64,000 nucleotides of DNA from Planctomycetia bacterium (GCA_005772955.1 SXID01000019.1:1-64000), one strand, 5' to 3'. Positions 25,638-34,734 are shown, counted from the first letter of the stretch. The notes: generated from the letters alone by a model not told the origin. Numbers and translations: made by a program.

Positions 25638-25727
25638 GGCGATCGGTGCATGAGAAAATTACCCGCCGCTCACCTTCTCTCGGCTCGTCCTAATACTCCC
25701 ACTCTACCACCCTTCGGAGATTGCGTC

Positions 25728-26006
25728 ATGTCCCGTGCCCTGGCCCCGACCGCTCCCGCCGGACTCTCCGTGAGCGGGGCGCCCTGCGCGCTCGGACAGA
25801 AGGTGTCCGACGTGGCCGGTCAGGTGGTGTATTCGACGTGCTACTGTCTTGCGTACACCGCGACCCTCCCGCTCGCGCTGGTGTTCTACTACACCCCGAA
25901 GTCGAACTGGTTCGTCCGGGGCGTTCTCGCCGGTTCGGGGCGCGCCTTCCGCGTGGTTGACGGGGTGCCGACAACGGCCAAGAAGCCGACGCGGGCGAAA
26001 CGGTAA
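25728..26006 (+). CDS. Small membrane protein, paralogue family of the island (member 1)
   Basis: This 92-residue protein starts at ATG 25728 (GGAGA upstream). The central hydrophobic segment VVYSTCYCLAYTATLPLALV is followed by FYYTPKSNWFVRGVLAGSGRA. Two genes downstream (27913 and 28299) share this layout: tyrosine-rich hydrophobic stretch, a Pro-x(1)-x-Asn step and a Gly-rich helix. The tail is basic (TTAKKPTRAKR). Function is unknown. It lies 90 bases after the EcsC-like gene on the same strand. Confidence 0.65.
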   Translation: MSRALAPTAPAGLSVSGAPCALGQKVSDVAGQVVYSTCYCLAYTATLPLALVFYYTPKSNWFVRGVLAGSGRAFRVVDGVPTTAKKPTRAKR

Positions 26007-26226
26007 GGTTTTTCCGTAGGTCGATCTCCGGTAAAAACGTCGCGTTCGGAACGCAATAACCCGATTGTGATTTTGTTCCGGCATGTTTAGTTTATTACAG
26101 TCACAAGTATAGTTCGAAAACAAGGACGAACCTCACCCCCCGGTCTGCGCCGGCTCGGGCATGACACGGACTCCTGAACCATCTCAGATCCACCCGTAGA
26201 CCGGGCGAGATCGCGAGAGGCCGTTT

Positions 26227-27174
26227 ATGGTTCCCTCTTCCTGGAGTGGGGTGAGTGTCAAACTACCAGCCAAGCGAATCGCTCGCGGGCGCGAAATCCG
26301 CCAACATTCGGCGCCATCGGGAGTGTGGACTGGCGCCTGGAGCGATCTACTGGACGCGCCCGCAGGCCGGATCGAGGTTCCGCCCGCGCACCACCTCATC
26401 CATTTCCTCCTCGATGGTCGCGTGTCCTTGCGCGTGTCCGGAGCCGGGCTGGACCGTGTGGTTCGGGCCGGCCCTGGGAGTATCACAATCATCCCCACCG
26501 GCGGGCGGTACGCGTTCCTATCCGACGGGCCGAGTCGTTCGGTGATTTGTTCGATCGACCCCGACGAAATGATCGCGCTCGTGGCACCCGAGTTGGCCGG
26601 GGCGGCCGCGGAATTCGCCATTTTGACGCACGTGGGCATCGCGGATTCGCAACTCTGGTACTTCGGGGAAGCCCTGTCCCGTGAACTCGCCGATCCAGAA
26701 CATATGGCGAACAGCCTTTACGTTCAGTCCCTGCACATCGGGCTGACGATTCAGCTCCTTCGGCGTTACACGCCCCTCGGGCGTCGGTCTGGATCGCGTT
26801 GCGCGTTGGCCACTCGACTGACGAACGACCGGCAGGCAAGAGCGAAGGCGTACATCGAGGAACATCTGGCCGACGGTTCCTCTCTCGACGCTGTGGCTGC
26901 CGCGGTTGGCGTTAGCCCGTTCCACTTCGCGCGGATGTTCAAAGCGTCCGTCGGCCTCACGCCTCATCAATACCGAACGCAGGCGAGGGTAGACCGGGCC
27001 AAACAGCTCCTCGAACCCGGTGGCCTGTCGCTGGTTCAGGTGGCTCTGGATGTCGGGTTCTCGTCCCAAAGTCACTTGACGGCGGTGTTCCGGAAGGCGG
27101 TCGGGCTGACCCCCGCGGTGTACCGGCGGCGGTGCGGTCAGGCCGCGCGGGGGGGGCAGACCGGTACGGTATAG
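26227..27174 (+). CDS. AraC-family transcriptional regulator
   Basis: This 315-residue regulator has a cupin-like N-terminal sensor half (HHLIHFLLDGRVSLRVSG, GSITIIPTGGRYAFLS) and a C-terminal double HTH at about 215-310: SSLDAVAAAVGVSPFHFARM then LSLVQVALDVGFSSQSHLTA, with FRKAVGLTPAVYRRR as the AraC signature. It sits inside the island in the same orientation as its neighbours and is the obvious candidate local regulator. The 220-base AT-richer region upstream (26007-26226) likely contains its promoter. The ligand is unknown. Confidence 0.9.
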   Translation: MVPSSWSGVSVKLPAKRIARGREIRQHSAPSGVWTGAWSDLLDAPAGRIEVPPAHHLIHFLLDGRVSLRVSGAGLDRVVRAGPGSITIIPTGGRYAFLSDGPSRSVICSIDPDEMIALVAPELAGAAAEFAILTHVGIADSQLWYFGEALSRELADPEHMANSLYVQSLHIGLTIQLLRRYTPLGRRSGSRCALATRLTNDRQARAKAYIEEHLADGSSLDAVAAAVGVSPFHFARMFKASVGLTPHQYRTQARVDRAKQLLEPGGLSLVQVALDVGFSSQSHLTAVFRKAVGLTPAVYRRRCGQAARGGQTGTV

Positions 27175-27296
27175 GTGCCGACCGTCGCATTGGGTGAGCG
27201 CGGATCGCTTGCCCGACCGACCCTAACGGCGTGGACGCCCGACGGGTTCGGATAGTGTCCGAGTTGCACGCCGATCGAATCGCAAGGGGGCCGGTC

Positions 27297-27563
27297 ATGC
27301 CGTTACGAACGTCTGAGATTTTTTGTTTGGGTGTTGGTGCGGTCGCCGGTGCGGCTCTGGTGGTCGGGATGCCTTACATACGAAAGAACGTGCTCCCGAA
27401 ACTGGTCGCCGCGGACGGCACGCTGGGCAAACTCTACGCCACCGTCGCGGAGAAGGTCGCGATGGAGATCGAGAAACTCCAGGACGAAGCGGCAACCACT
27501 GCGGCGGAGTCGCCCGCTGCTGAGCCGGTTCCTCCCGTCGGACCGATGGAGCAGGTGGCCTGA
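27297..27563 (+). CDS. DUF5132-like small membrane protein
   Basis: This 88-residue protein starts at ATG 27297 (GGGGG upstream). A Gly/Ala membrane helix (FCLGVGAVAGAALVVGMPYI) is followed by an amphipathic helix (LYATVAEKVAMEIEKLQDEA) and a Pro/Ala-rich acidic tail. Length and layout resemble DUF5132, whose members often lie next to HMA2-domain P1B ATPases, and here such an ATPase gene begins 1.2 kb downstream. YtxH-like stress proteins have a similar layout, so assignment is tentative. Confidence 0.6.
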   Translation: MPLRTSEIFCLGVGAVAGAALVVGMPYIRKNVLPKLVAADGTLGKLYATVAEKVAMEIEKLQDEAATTAAESPAAEPVPPVGPMEQVA

Positions 27564-27912
27564 TTCATTAACACAGGTGGCCTTCCGCCCCCCGTTCAGG
27601 AAGAAGTGTCGCAACCTCGAATTTCGGTACGCGGGAATGTCCCATAGAGAACACTGTTAATCGTTCGAGCGTCACGGACGCATCGGTGGCGGTGGCGACT
27701 GGGCCGCCAGTGGGATGGGTGGGTGCGGTTGGCGAGGTAATAGGAGCAGGATCGTATCAGGGGCGGCAAAGTTTGATAGTGTGCGACCTGGAAAGTGGAT
27801 AAAGTCACATGCAAGTGCTCTAAACACCCAGGTTTACCAACCGACCACGGTAACGCCTGGCGGTGCGATTAGGCGGGCTTGTCCCGCGACCGTTACATTC
27901 ACGGGGGACACC
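27564..27912. other. Intergenic region inside the island
   Basis: This 349-base gap is less GC-rich than its surroundings. It has no credible ORF, hairpin or repeat. A promoter for the 27913 gene is plausible, but I see no clear element. Confidence 0.5.
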
Positions 27913-28242
27913 ATGGTCGAGCCTTTCAAGCCCGCGAACACGACGCCCTTGGCGGAGCCCGCTCCGGGGTCGTCGATTGCCGGAACCGCCTCGCTCGCGA
28001 TCAGTTCCGGCGTGTCGGCCGCCAAGTCGGCCGCGGCAAAACTCGCTCCGAAGTTGGGTTCGTACCTTCACACGGCGGTTCACGCCACCGGCTACGGGCT
28101 GTCGTTCGCCTTCGTGTTCCCGGCGGTCTTCATTGCCGAGTTGGTACCGTCCGAGAACGTTCTGATTTACGGCCTCAAGGACGGCGCCGCTGCCGCCAAG
28201 CGAGCGGTCGAGCAGGTCGCCGATCGCCGCGCGACTGCTTGA
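27913..28242 (+). CDS. Small membrane protein, paralogue family of the island (member 2)
   Basis: This 109-residue protein starts at ATG 27913 (GGGGGA upstream); the longer frame has no signal. After an Ala/Ser/Pro-rich N-terminus comes HTAVHATGYGLSFAFVFPAV, a hydrophobic segment, then ELVPSENVLIYGLKDGAAAA. The same pattern is in the next gene (VYTAGYGVSYGLVFPALLL, then VVPKENSLIQGMSDGAHDA). The two genes are clear paralogues and member 1 is more distant. The pattern recalls small phasin-like or organelle-shell-associated proteins in general layout only; function is unknown. Confidence 0.7.
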   Translation: MVEPFKPANTTPLAEPAPGSSIAGTASLAISSGVSAAKSAAAKLAPKLGSYLHTAVHATGYGLSFAFVFPAVFIAELVPSENVLIYGLKDGAAAAKRAVEQVADRRATA

Positions 28243-28298
28243 CAGCAGGCGACCAACTTCACCCCATCACCCACGACCGACCCGCAGGAGAAGCATCA

Positions 28299-28691
28299 AT
28301 GAGCCCCCAAGACAACGGGCCCAAGCCGGTCGAGTTGACCATCCTCGACAGGGTGGCCGACGAACTCGACGCGGCGGCCAGCCAGTACCCGGAGGGCGCC
28401 ACCGCCCCGTCCACGCTCTCCACAATAGTGGGCGCACCGTGCCGGTTCTTCTCCAAACTCGTGTACACCGCCGGGTATGGGGTGTCCTACGGTCTTGTGT
28501 TCCCGGCCCTCCTCCTCGCACGCGTCGTTCCCAAAGAGAACTCGCTGATTCAGGGCATGTCCGACGGTGCCCACGACGCGACGGCGATGGCCGCACAGTC
28601 GGCCGGTAACGTTCGGGCGATGCTCGGCGTCAGCGATGACCCGTACCGGGTTCAGGGGGCCGAACCCCCGGCCCTCACGGCAGGCGTCTGA
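28299..28691 (+). CDS. Small membrane protein, paralogue family of the island (member 3)
   Basis: This 130-residue protein starts at ATG 28299, preceded by GCAGGAGAAG. The hydrophobic core FFSKLVYTAGYGVSYGLVFP and VPKENSLIQGMSDGAHDATA mirror the previous gene, which ends 56 bases upstream. The N-terminus is polar and acidic (LTILDRVADELDAAASQYPE). The C-terminus is a short polar tail. The pair most likely arose by tandem duplication and is co-transcribed. No known family is recognised. Confidence 0.7.
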   Translation: MSPQDNGPKPVELTILDRVADELDAAASQYPEGATAPSTLSTIVGAPCRFFSKLVYTAGYGVSYGLVFPALLLARVVPKENSLIQGMSDGAHDATAMAAQSAGNVRAMLGVSDDPYRVQGAEPPALTAGV

Positions 28692-28784
28692 GTTCTTTTC
28701 CGCTTCTCGTCTCCTACCCCGCACCTCCCCCTTCACCCGCTGTGCGGGGGGATTGGTTTGACACTGTCACCCTCGAGTGGACCA

Positions 28785-31466
28785 ATGACCCTGAGCGTGT
28801 CGCGCCTGGGCGATGGGAAGATCCGGCTGACGTGCCGGGAACTGCTGCACGACACGGACGGGCGTGTGTCCCAGGTGTTCCTCCAAAAGGTTCTCGTCGC
28901 TGACGGGGTGACCGGAGTTGCTTTCGTCCGTGGGCGCGGACTCGACCCTGAGCACGCGGTCGAGATCCGGTACGCCCACCGGCGTGTCACCTTCGACCAG
29001 GTGATGCGGTCAATTGCGACCGCGCTTCGCAGCGGAAAACCAGCCACGAAGGGCGCTGCTGCGCCGCGCAGTGCCAGTGCCATGAACGGTTTCGTCTCGC
29101 TCAACGGTGCGAACGGCACCAGCAACGGGAACATCGGCGCAAACGGCACGCACGCGTACCCGGTCGGGCGACACACCCACCACCCGGACGAGGCGAACGG
29201 CCCGCCGCGGAACTCGCTGGTTGGGCTGCCGGCCCTTCCCGACAACCGCGGGGTCAGTCGCTACTACCGCCAGGGGCGAGTGTTCACGACCTGGGAAGTC
29301 ATCCACGAGATGCCCGACCGACTCCGCCTTCGGCACCCGGCCCTGCGCCGGAAGGCCGAAGTGTGCCAGGCGATCGAACGGGACTTGATGGGCGTTCTCG
29401 GCGTGGACAACTACTCCACCAGCCCGTTGACCGGGACGGTTGTTGTCAAGTACAACTCCCGCAAACTGCGCCGCGATCAGGTGTTCACGATTCTGGATAC
29501 GGCCCTCGCGAACGCGACCATACCCGACAAGTATGACCCGCTCGACCTCGACCTGCCGCTCAACACCGTGAACGTCCCGCTCGCGATCGCGGGCACGTTC
29601 GCCGCGCCGATCCTGCTCCCCGCCGCGGCTGGGTTGCTCCTCTACAACTCCATCCACACCTACAAGGCCGCCTACGATGTCCTCGTTCGCGAGCGGCGTC
29701 TCGGGGTGGACGTGCTCGACGCGATCGTGGTCACCGCGTGCCTGGGCACCGGCACCATCTTCGCCGGGGCCGTCCTCACGTGGTGCCTTAGCTTCGGTCG
29801 ACTGTTGGTGAAGAACACGCAGGACCGGTCGAAGAAGATGCTCCTGAGCGCGTTCGGCAAGCAGCCGCGGTTCGTGTGGCTCCTGAAGGACGGGCAGGAG
29901 ATCGAAACGCCGCTGGAGAAACTCCAGGCGAATGACATCATCGTCGTCGGGACCGGCGACACGGTGCCCGTGGACGGGATGATTCACGAGGGTATCGCGA
30001 CCATCGACCAGCACGCCCTGACTGGCGAATCGACCCCGGCCGAGAAGGGCATCGGGGACCGCGTGTTTGCCTCGACTCTGCTGGTTGCCGGCCGCATGCA
30101 GGTGCGGGTGGAACAGGCCGGTTCGGAGACGGCCTCGGCGAAGATCGCCCGAATCCTGAACGAGACGGCCGGGTACAAACTCGGCGCCCAACACCGTGGC
30201 GAAGCGATGGCCGATAAGGCCGTCATCCCGACGCTCGCCATCGGGGCCACTGCGCTGGCGACCATTGGGACCGGTGGGGCGGTCGCGGTCCTCAACAGCG
30301 ACTTCGGCACCGGCATCCGCATGGCGGCTCCGCTGGGGATGTTGTCCTCGCTCGCGCTCGCGGCCAACCGCGGCATCCTGGTGAAGGACGGGCGGGCACT
30401 GGAGAAGATGTCCGAAATCGACACCGTGCTGCTCGACAACACCGGCACCCTGACCCGCGAGGTTCCGGAGGTTGGGCAGGTCGTCACCTGCAAGGGCTAC
30501 ACCGAGAACAAGATCCTCCAGTGGGCCGCGGCTGCAGAGAACCGGTTTGCCCACCCGATCGCCAAGGCCATCGTTCAGGAGTTCGAGAAGACCGGGCTGC
30601 CGATGCTGCCGATCGAGGACACCAAGTACAAGATGGGGTACGGGATCAGCGCCGAGATCGAAGGGTACCTCATCCGCGTCGGCAGCGCCCGGTACATGAA
30701 GATCGAAGGGGTGGACATCCCGCCGCACGTCCAGGCGGTACTGGACCGGGCGCACCACGAAGGGCATACGCTGGTGTTCGTCGCCGTGGACGACCACTTG
30801 GGCGGGGCGATCGAACTGCAAGCGTCACAGCGCCCGGAGGTGGCCGACATCATCGCCGGCTTGCGTGCCCGAGGGATCAAGCACATCGCCATCATTTCCG
30901 GCGACCACGACGCACCAACCCGCAAACTGGCGATCAAACTCGGGATGGACGAATACTTCGCCGGGGTGCTGCCGGCCGACAAGGCGTCTTATGTCGAACG
31001 TCTCCAGGCCCAAGGCCGGAAGGTGTGCTTCGTCGGTGACGGGATTAACGACTCCATAGCCCTTAAGAAGGCCGACGTGTCAATTTCCCTCCGCGGGGCG
31101 ACTTCGATCGCCACGGACACCGCCCAAGTGGTCTTCATGGAGGAGAGCCTGGGCAAGTTGTGCGAGTTCCGCGACATCGCGCAGGCACTGGACGAGAACG
31201 TCAAACGGAGTTGGAAGCTGATCCTGGTTCCGAACGCGTTGTGCATCATCGGGGCGTTCACGCTCGGGTTCGGGGTGATGGCGTCGGTGCTGACCAACAA
31301 CGTCGCGGCGATCGCAGCCCTGGCGAACGGTATGGCCCCGCTCCGGCAACTCCGCCGGGAACAGGAAGCCGCCCAGGAGCAAGAGGAGCGCGAACTGGAG
31401 GAAGCAGTCGATGGCGAACAAGGAACGTGTTTACTCCCGCAAACTGAAGCAGCCCTTGCCAGATGA
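28785..31466 (+). CDS. P1B-type metal ATPase-like protein with DNTGT motif and no CPx
   Basis: This 893-residue protein starts at ATG 28785 (a TTG at 28758 is the alternative). The N-terminus carries the island's ~70-residue HMA-like domain (GDGKIRLTCRELL start), a Gly/Asn-rich linker, then an HMA2-like domain (MPDRLRLRHPALRRKAE). The actuator motif TGES is at 413-416 and GDGIND at 751-756. The phosphorylation motif is DNTGT (551-555), not DKTGT. The membrane helix that normally carries CPC/CPx reads MAAPLGMLSSLALAANRG, so the usual metal ligands are absent. The HP motif is kept as AHPIAKAI. It may be a divergent transporter (the P1B-6/FezB type is a candidate) or one with altered kinetics. 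The next gene starts within its 3' end. Confidence 0.88.
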   Translation: MTLSVSRLGDGKIRLTCRELLHDTDGRVSQVFLQKVLVADGVTGVAFVRGRGLDPEHAVEIRYAHRRVTFDQVMRSIATALRSGKPATKGAAAPRSASAMNGFVSLNGANGTSNGNIGANGTHAYPVGRHTHHPDEANGPPRNSLVGLPALPDNRGVSRYYRQGRVFTTWEVIHEMPDRLRLRHPALRRKAEVCQAIERDLMGVLGVDNYSTSPLTGTVVVKYNSRKLRRDQVFTILDTALANATIPDKYDPLDLDLPLNTVNVPLAIAGTFAAPILLPAAAGLLLYNSIHTYKAAYDVLVRERRLGVDVLDAIVVTACLGTGTIFAGAVLTWCLSFGRLLVKNTQDRSKKMLLSAFGKQPRFVWLLKDGQEIETPLEKLQANDIIVVGTGDTVPVDGMIHEGIATIDQHALTGESTPAEKGIGDRVFASTLLVAGRMQVRVEQAGSETASAKIARILNETAGYKLGAQHRGEAMADKAVIPTLAIGATALATIGTGGAVAVLNSDFGTGIRMAAPLGMLSSLALAANRGILVKDGRALEKMSEIDTVLLDNTGTLTREVPEVGQVVTCKGYTENKILQWAAAAENRFAHPIAKAIVQEFEKTGLPMLPIEDTKYKMGYGISAEIEGYLIRVGSARYMKIEGVDIPPHVQAVLDRAHHEGHTLVFVAVDDHLGGAIELQASQRPEVADIIAGLRARGIKHIAIISGDHDAPTRKLAIKLGMDEYFAGVLPADKASYVERLQAQGRKVCFVGDGINDSIALKKADVSISLRGATSIATDTAQVVFMEESLGKLCEFRDIAQALDENVKRSWKLILVPNALCIIGAFTLGFGVMASVLTNNVAAIAALANGMAPLRQLRREQEAAQEQEERELEEAVDGEQGTCLLPQTEAALAR

Positions 31467-31722
31467 GAAGAAGCCGCTCCTCTCGAACCTCATTTTGGAG
31501 CGGCTCGGAAGCCAAGCGCCGGGGATGACCGTCGCCTGGCACAAGACCGACCCGGTGATGACCGTCCGCGCACGGATGGTGACGTTCACCATCCGGTTCG
31601 CACTGGCGGAAATGACCGTGGAGTGCGAGTACGGGTGGCTCGCCCGACAGATCGTCACCGACGCGACTCGGGTGAAAACACGGGCCACCATCCACCAGTT
31701 GTGTGACGACGCCGACCTTTGA
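31411..31722 (+). CDS. 103-residue protein overlapping the ATPase gene
   Basis: ATG 31411 is preceded by GGAGGAAG and lies inside the last 56 bases of the ATPase gene, so translation is coupled. The protein is soluble and basic at the start (NKERVYSRKLKQPLPDEKKP), then beta-rich (GMTVAWHKTDPVMTVRARMV, FTIRFALAEMTVECEYGWLA). The layout slightly resembles the polyhydroxyalkanoate granule-associated 'PHA_gran_rgn' family, but I would not assign it. Overlap and orientation suggest a job with the ATPase. Confidence 0.7.
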   Translation: MANKERVYSRKLKQPLPDEKKPLLSNLILERLGSQAPGMTVAWHKTDPVMTVRARMVTFTIRFALAEMTVECEYGWLARQIVTDATRVKTRATIHQLCDDADL

Positions 31723-31770
31723 CCCAAACGGCCCGGCCGAGGGTCGGACCGACCCGGAGCCGAGCAACCT

Positions 31771-34296
31771 ATGTCCGCCGGACCAGACCATCGACCGCTT
31801 CCGCCGTCCGGCGTCCGGGTTCGGGTGCTCCGCGATGTCATTGAGGTCGCGTGCCCGGCGATCTTCTCACGGTCCGCAGCCGGTCAGATCTCCCACTTCC
31901 TTCGTGAAACCGCTGCGATTCCGCGAGTCGAGGCCGTTGAGGTCGATCTCGACGCGGGGGTTGCCCTGATCCGGTTTCAGCCCGGTCGGGTGGACGCCCG
32001 TCGGTTGGTCGGCGAACTCGCGGCCAACCTCCGGCGTCCGAGTTCCACCCCCGGCTTGGGCGACCTGTCGCCGGCGGTCGTCGAGTCGCTGTCCCGCGAC
32101 GGCAAGATTCAAGTCCAGCGGGTCGCCGATGTGGTGACCGACCTCGAACTGCTTCACGACATCCACGGGCGGCTGCGGGTCCGGCACCCGCATCTCAAGG
32201 GCGACCCGGTGCTCGCTCGCGAGGTCGAAGGGGAACTGCGTCCTCTGAACGGCGTGACGGCCGTCGAGGCCCGTACCCGCACCGGCTCGGTGCTGGTCTA
32301 CTACACCCCCGCCGTGCTCACCAAGCCAGATCTGCTGCGAGCGCTCGGACGGGCGATCCACAAGACGGGCCGCCGCGCCGCGACACCCGTGACCGTCGCC
32401 GCGCTGGTCCCACACAGCGTCAGTCTCGGCGCCGCAACGATCGCCGAGTTCGCTGCACCTGCGCTACTACCGGCCGCGGGTGCAGTGTTCGTCGCGGCCA
32501 ACTGGCGTTCTCTGGTGAACGGGTCGAAGGAACTGCTCACCCTCCGGCCGCGGCTCGACGGGTTGGGCACCGCGATCACCACCCTCACCGTGATCAACGG
32601 GAGCTTCTTCGCGGCATCGGCCATGCTGTGGCTGATCAACTTCTGGCGACTGAAGCACGAATGGGCACGCTCCGCGGCCCGCGATCGGTTGCTTGAAGAC
32701 CTCGCGGTGCCGGTGGACGAACCACAGGCCGAGAGCCTTCCTGCGCAATTGGGCGACGGCCGCAGAAAGGGCAAACCGGGCGACATTGTGCGCCTGACCA
32801 GCGGCGACCGGATCACGGCCGACGGCGAGGTGTGCGGCGGCGCCGCAGCGGTGGACGAGCGGTGTCTGACCGGCCGTGACGCGATCGTTCGGAGGGCGGT
32901 TGGGGACCGAGTGCTGGCCGGGGCGACCGTTCTCGACGGCCGAATCGTGGTCCGGCGGACGGCGACCGGGTCGGAAACACGCGCGTCGGTTCTCGGCCGG
33001 GAAATCGAGGGGGCGCTGCAAGCGAGCCGTCACCCGAAGGCGTACACCGTTCGTTCTGAGCGCGCTGCCGCGACGATGGTGGTGCCGGCGTTCGCGTTGG
33101 CCGGCGCCGGGTTTGCCCTCGGCGGGGTAGGGACCGCGCTGGCCGTTCTCCGCCCGGACTACGCGAGCGGGATCGGTGTGGCCGACTCTTTCGAGCGCAT
33201 CCGGGTCGTCGGCACGCACATGCAAGACGGCGTGCTGGTCCGCCGCCCCGAGGCGCTCGCCCGGCTCCGCTCGGTCCGCTCGGTCCTCATTTCCTCCGCC
33301 ACGCTCCCACACAGTTGCTCGGTGGTCCACCGGGTCGAATCTCAAAGCCTATGGACCGCAGAAGCGTTACTCGGTTTGGCCGTTCGTACGGGGCGATACT
33401 TCGGTAACGAGGTCGCGGAGGCGGTCCGGGCCGAGGACCGCGGCGTGGTGCCAATTGCGGTTCCGGTCGAGTTCGACGACGGCGTGACCTTCTGGGACGG
33501 TCAGCGACTGATTCGGATCGAACATGCGCGCGGCGCGCCGGGGTACCACACGCTCACCGTCACCACAAACGCGGGAACTGCCGGTCGCATCGACATCCGA
33601 CCGGCCGCCGAACCGGCTGCGGCGTTGGTGACTGCATTCAAGCGGAACCGGGTGGCGGTCGGGTTCGTCGGTGGCGACCGGAAGCAACTGCTAAGGGCCG
33701 GAGCGGACTTCGTCATCCCGCCGGTTCGAGACGATGAACTCGGGGATCAGATCGAGGAATGGGGCGAAGCAGGGCGGCGCATTGTGTTCGTGGGCGACGT
33801 GCGTTCATACCCCCGTGCCGCCGGCGCGGCCGAGGTGAGCGTCAGCACGGCCGGACTCGACCACCCTACTGCGGGCGATGTCGTCCTCCTGAGCGGCACC
33901 TGCGACTCGGCCCCCGCACTTTGGGGCGCGGCGCGCCGGGGCCGGTTGCGGCGGGCGATGGCCTTCGGGATGACGTGGGGGCCGAACGCGGCGGGCGTGG
34001 CGGCCGGGTTTGTGTTCGGATTGCCGCTGATCACGGTCGCCCTGAGCAACGCCGGGACTCTGGCCGCGTACACGTGGGGGCAGCGCAACACCCGCCTCCC
34101 GGCGTCCACGGCGGCCATCTGGCGGCCGGGCGCTGGTCCGTCGCGGAACTTGTTTAAATCGTCGGACGTTCGCGCCCCGCCGATTGAGTCGGGGGACGGT
34201 GAGACGGTCGGGGTGGACCAACCGGAGACGCAGGGGAAGGCTCCTGACGCGGGTGCGGAAGACGCGCACCCGAACACGGTGCTGCAAAACGCATGA
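31771..34296 (+). CDS. P-type ATPase pseudoenzyme (all catalytic motifs lost)
   Basis: This 841-residue protein is a paralogue of the preceding ATPase: same N-terminal HMA-like domain (about 20-90), the HMA2-like domain (HDIHGRLRVRHPHLKGDP), matching membrane helices and cytoplasmic loops in order. The catalytic parts are gone. Where the partner has VLLDNTGTLT this has VLISSATLP (Ser508 replaces the phosphorylated Asp); TGES is LTGRDA; GDGIND is VGDVRSYPRAAG. The open frame is intact over 2.5 kb, so it is maintained and not decaying. A structural or regulatory partner of the active ATPase is a reasonable inference. The C-terminal 60 residues are a polar tail not in the partner. Confidence 0.88.
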   Translation: MSAGPDHRPLPPSGVRVRVLRDVIEVACPAIFSRSAAGQISHFLRETAAIPRVEAVEVDLDAGVALIRFQPGRVDARRLVGELAANLRRPSSTPGLGDLSPAVVESLSRDGKIQVQRVADVVTDLELLHDIHGRLRVRHPHLKGDPVLAREVEGELRPLNGVTAVEARTRTGSVLVYYTPAVLTKPDLLRALGRAIHKTGRRAATPVTVAALVPHSVSLGAATIAEFAAPALLPAAGAVFVAANWRSLVNGSKELLTLRPRLDGLGTAITTLTVINGSFFAASAMLWLINFWRLKHEWARSAARDRLLEDLAVPVDEPQAESLPAQLGDGRRKGKPGDIVRLTSGDRITADGEVCGGAAAVDERCLTGRDAIVRRAVGDRVLAGATVLDGRIVVRRTATGSETRASVLGREIEGALQASRHPKAYTVRSERAAATMVVPAFALAGAGFALGGVGTALAVLRPDYASGIGVADSFERIRVVGTHMQDGVLVRRPEALARLRSVRSVLISSATLPHSCSVVHRVESQSLWTAEALLGLAVRTGRYFGNEVAEAVRAEDRGVVPIAVPVEFDDGVTFWDGQRLIRIEHARGAPGYHTLTVTTNAGTAGRIDIRPAAEPAAALVTAFKRNRVAVGFVGGDRKQLLRAGADFVIPPVRDDELGDQIEEWGEAGRRIVFVGDVRSYPRAAGAAEVSVSTAGLDHPTAGDVVLLSGTCDSAPALWGAARRGRLRRAMAFGMTWGPNAAGVAAGFVFGLPLITVALSNAGTLAAYTWGQRNTRLPASTAAIWRPGAGPSRNLFKSSDVRAPPIESGDGETVGVDQPETQGKAPDAGAEDAHPNTVLQNA

Positions 34297-34368
34297 CGAT
34301 TGCAGGAAGGTGAGCGAGACCGGCACCCGCCGATCCGCACACGCCCGATTCCTCCTTGAGGCACGGCA

Positions 34369-34734
34369 ATGTCCGACCACCGACAAAATAGCTTCCCCCA
34401 TCTCCGGCTCCACGCGTCGGATGACGCGCCGCCCGAGCAAGGCGATTCGATCGGCAAGTTGCCCCCTGAGGTGGGGGCGCTGCTCGTGGTCGCGGGTGTC
34501 ATCGGGATCGTGTTGCCGGGTCCGGGAACGCCGGTGTTCCTGGCCGGGGCTTCGGTCCTGTGGCCATCCGTGTTCGGCCGGGTGGAGCGATTCGCCAAGT
34601 GGCGGTTCCCGAAGACCCACCGGGCCAGCATCGTGCAACTCAAACAGTACCTGAACGACCTGGATTACCGGTTCCCCGGGTCGCTTGAACGGCATACTCC
34701 CGATGGCGGTTCCGCGGGGACCGTCCCAAACTGA
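34369..34734 (+). CDS. PGPGW-like small membrane protein
   Basis: This 121-residue protein starts at ATG 34369. A hydrophobic hairpin (VGALLVVAGVIGIVLPGPGT then PVFLAGASVLWPSVFG) contains LPGPGTP, similar to the PGPGW transmembrane family, and is followed by a basic amphipathic segment (RVERFAKWRFPKTHRASIVQ). The N-terminal 30 residues are polar. PGPGW proteins have no known function. It lies 73 bases after the pseudo-ATPase and belongs to the same run of genes. Confidence 0.7.
   Translation: MSDHRQNSFPHLRLHASDDAPPEQGDSIGKLPPEVGALLVVAGVIGIVLPGPGTPVFLAGASVLWPSVFGRVERFAKWRFPKTHRASIVQLKQYLNDLDYRFPGSLERHTPDGGSAGTVPN

Noticed and set aside
29010-30821. 603-codon open frame on the minus strand
   Set aside because: It is antisense to the P1B ATPase-like gene and rich in Arg/His/Gly, typical of shadow frames.
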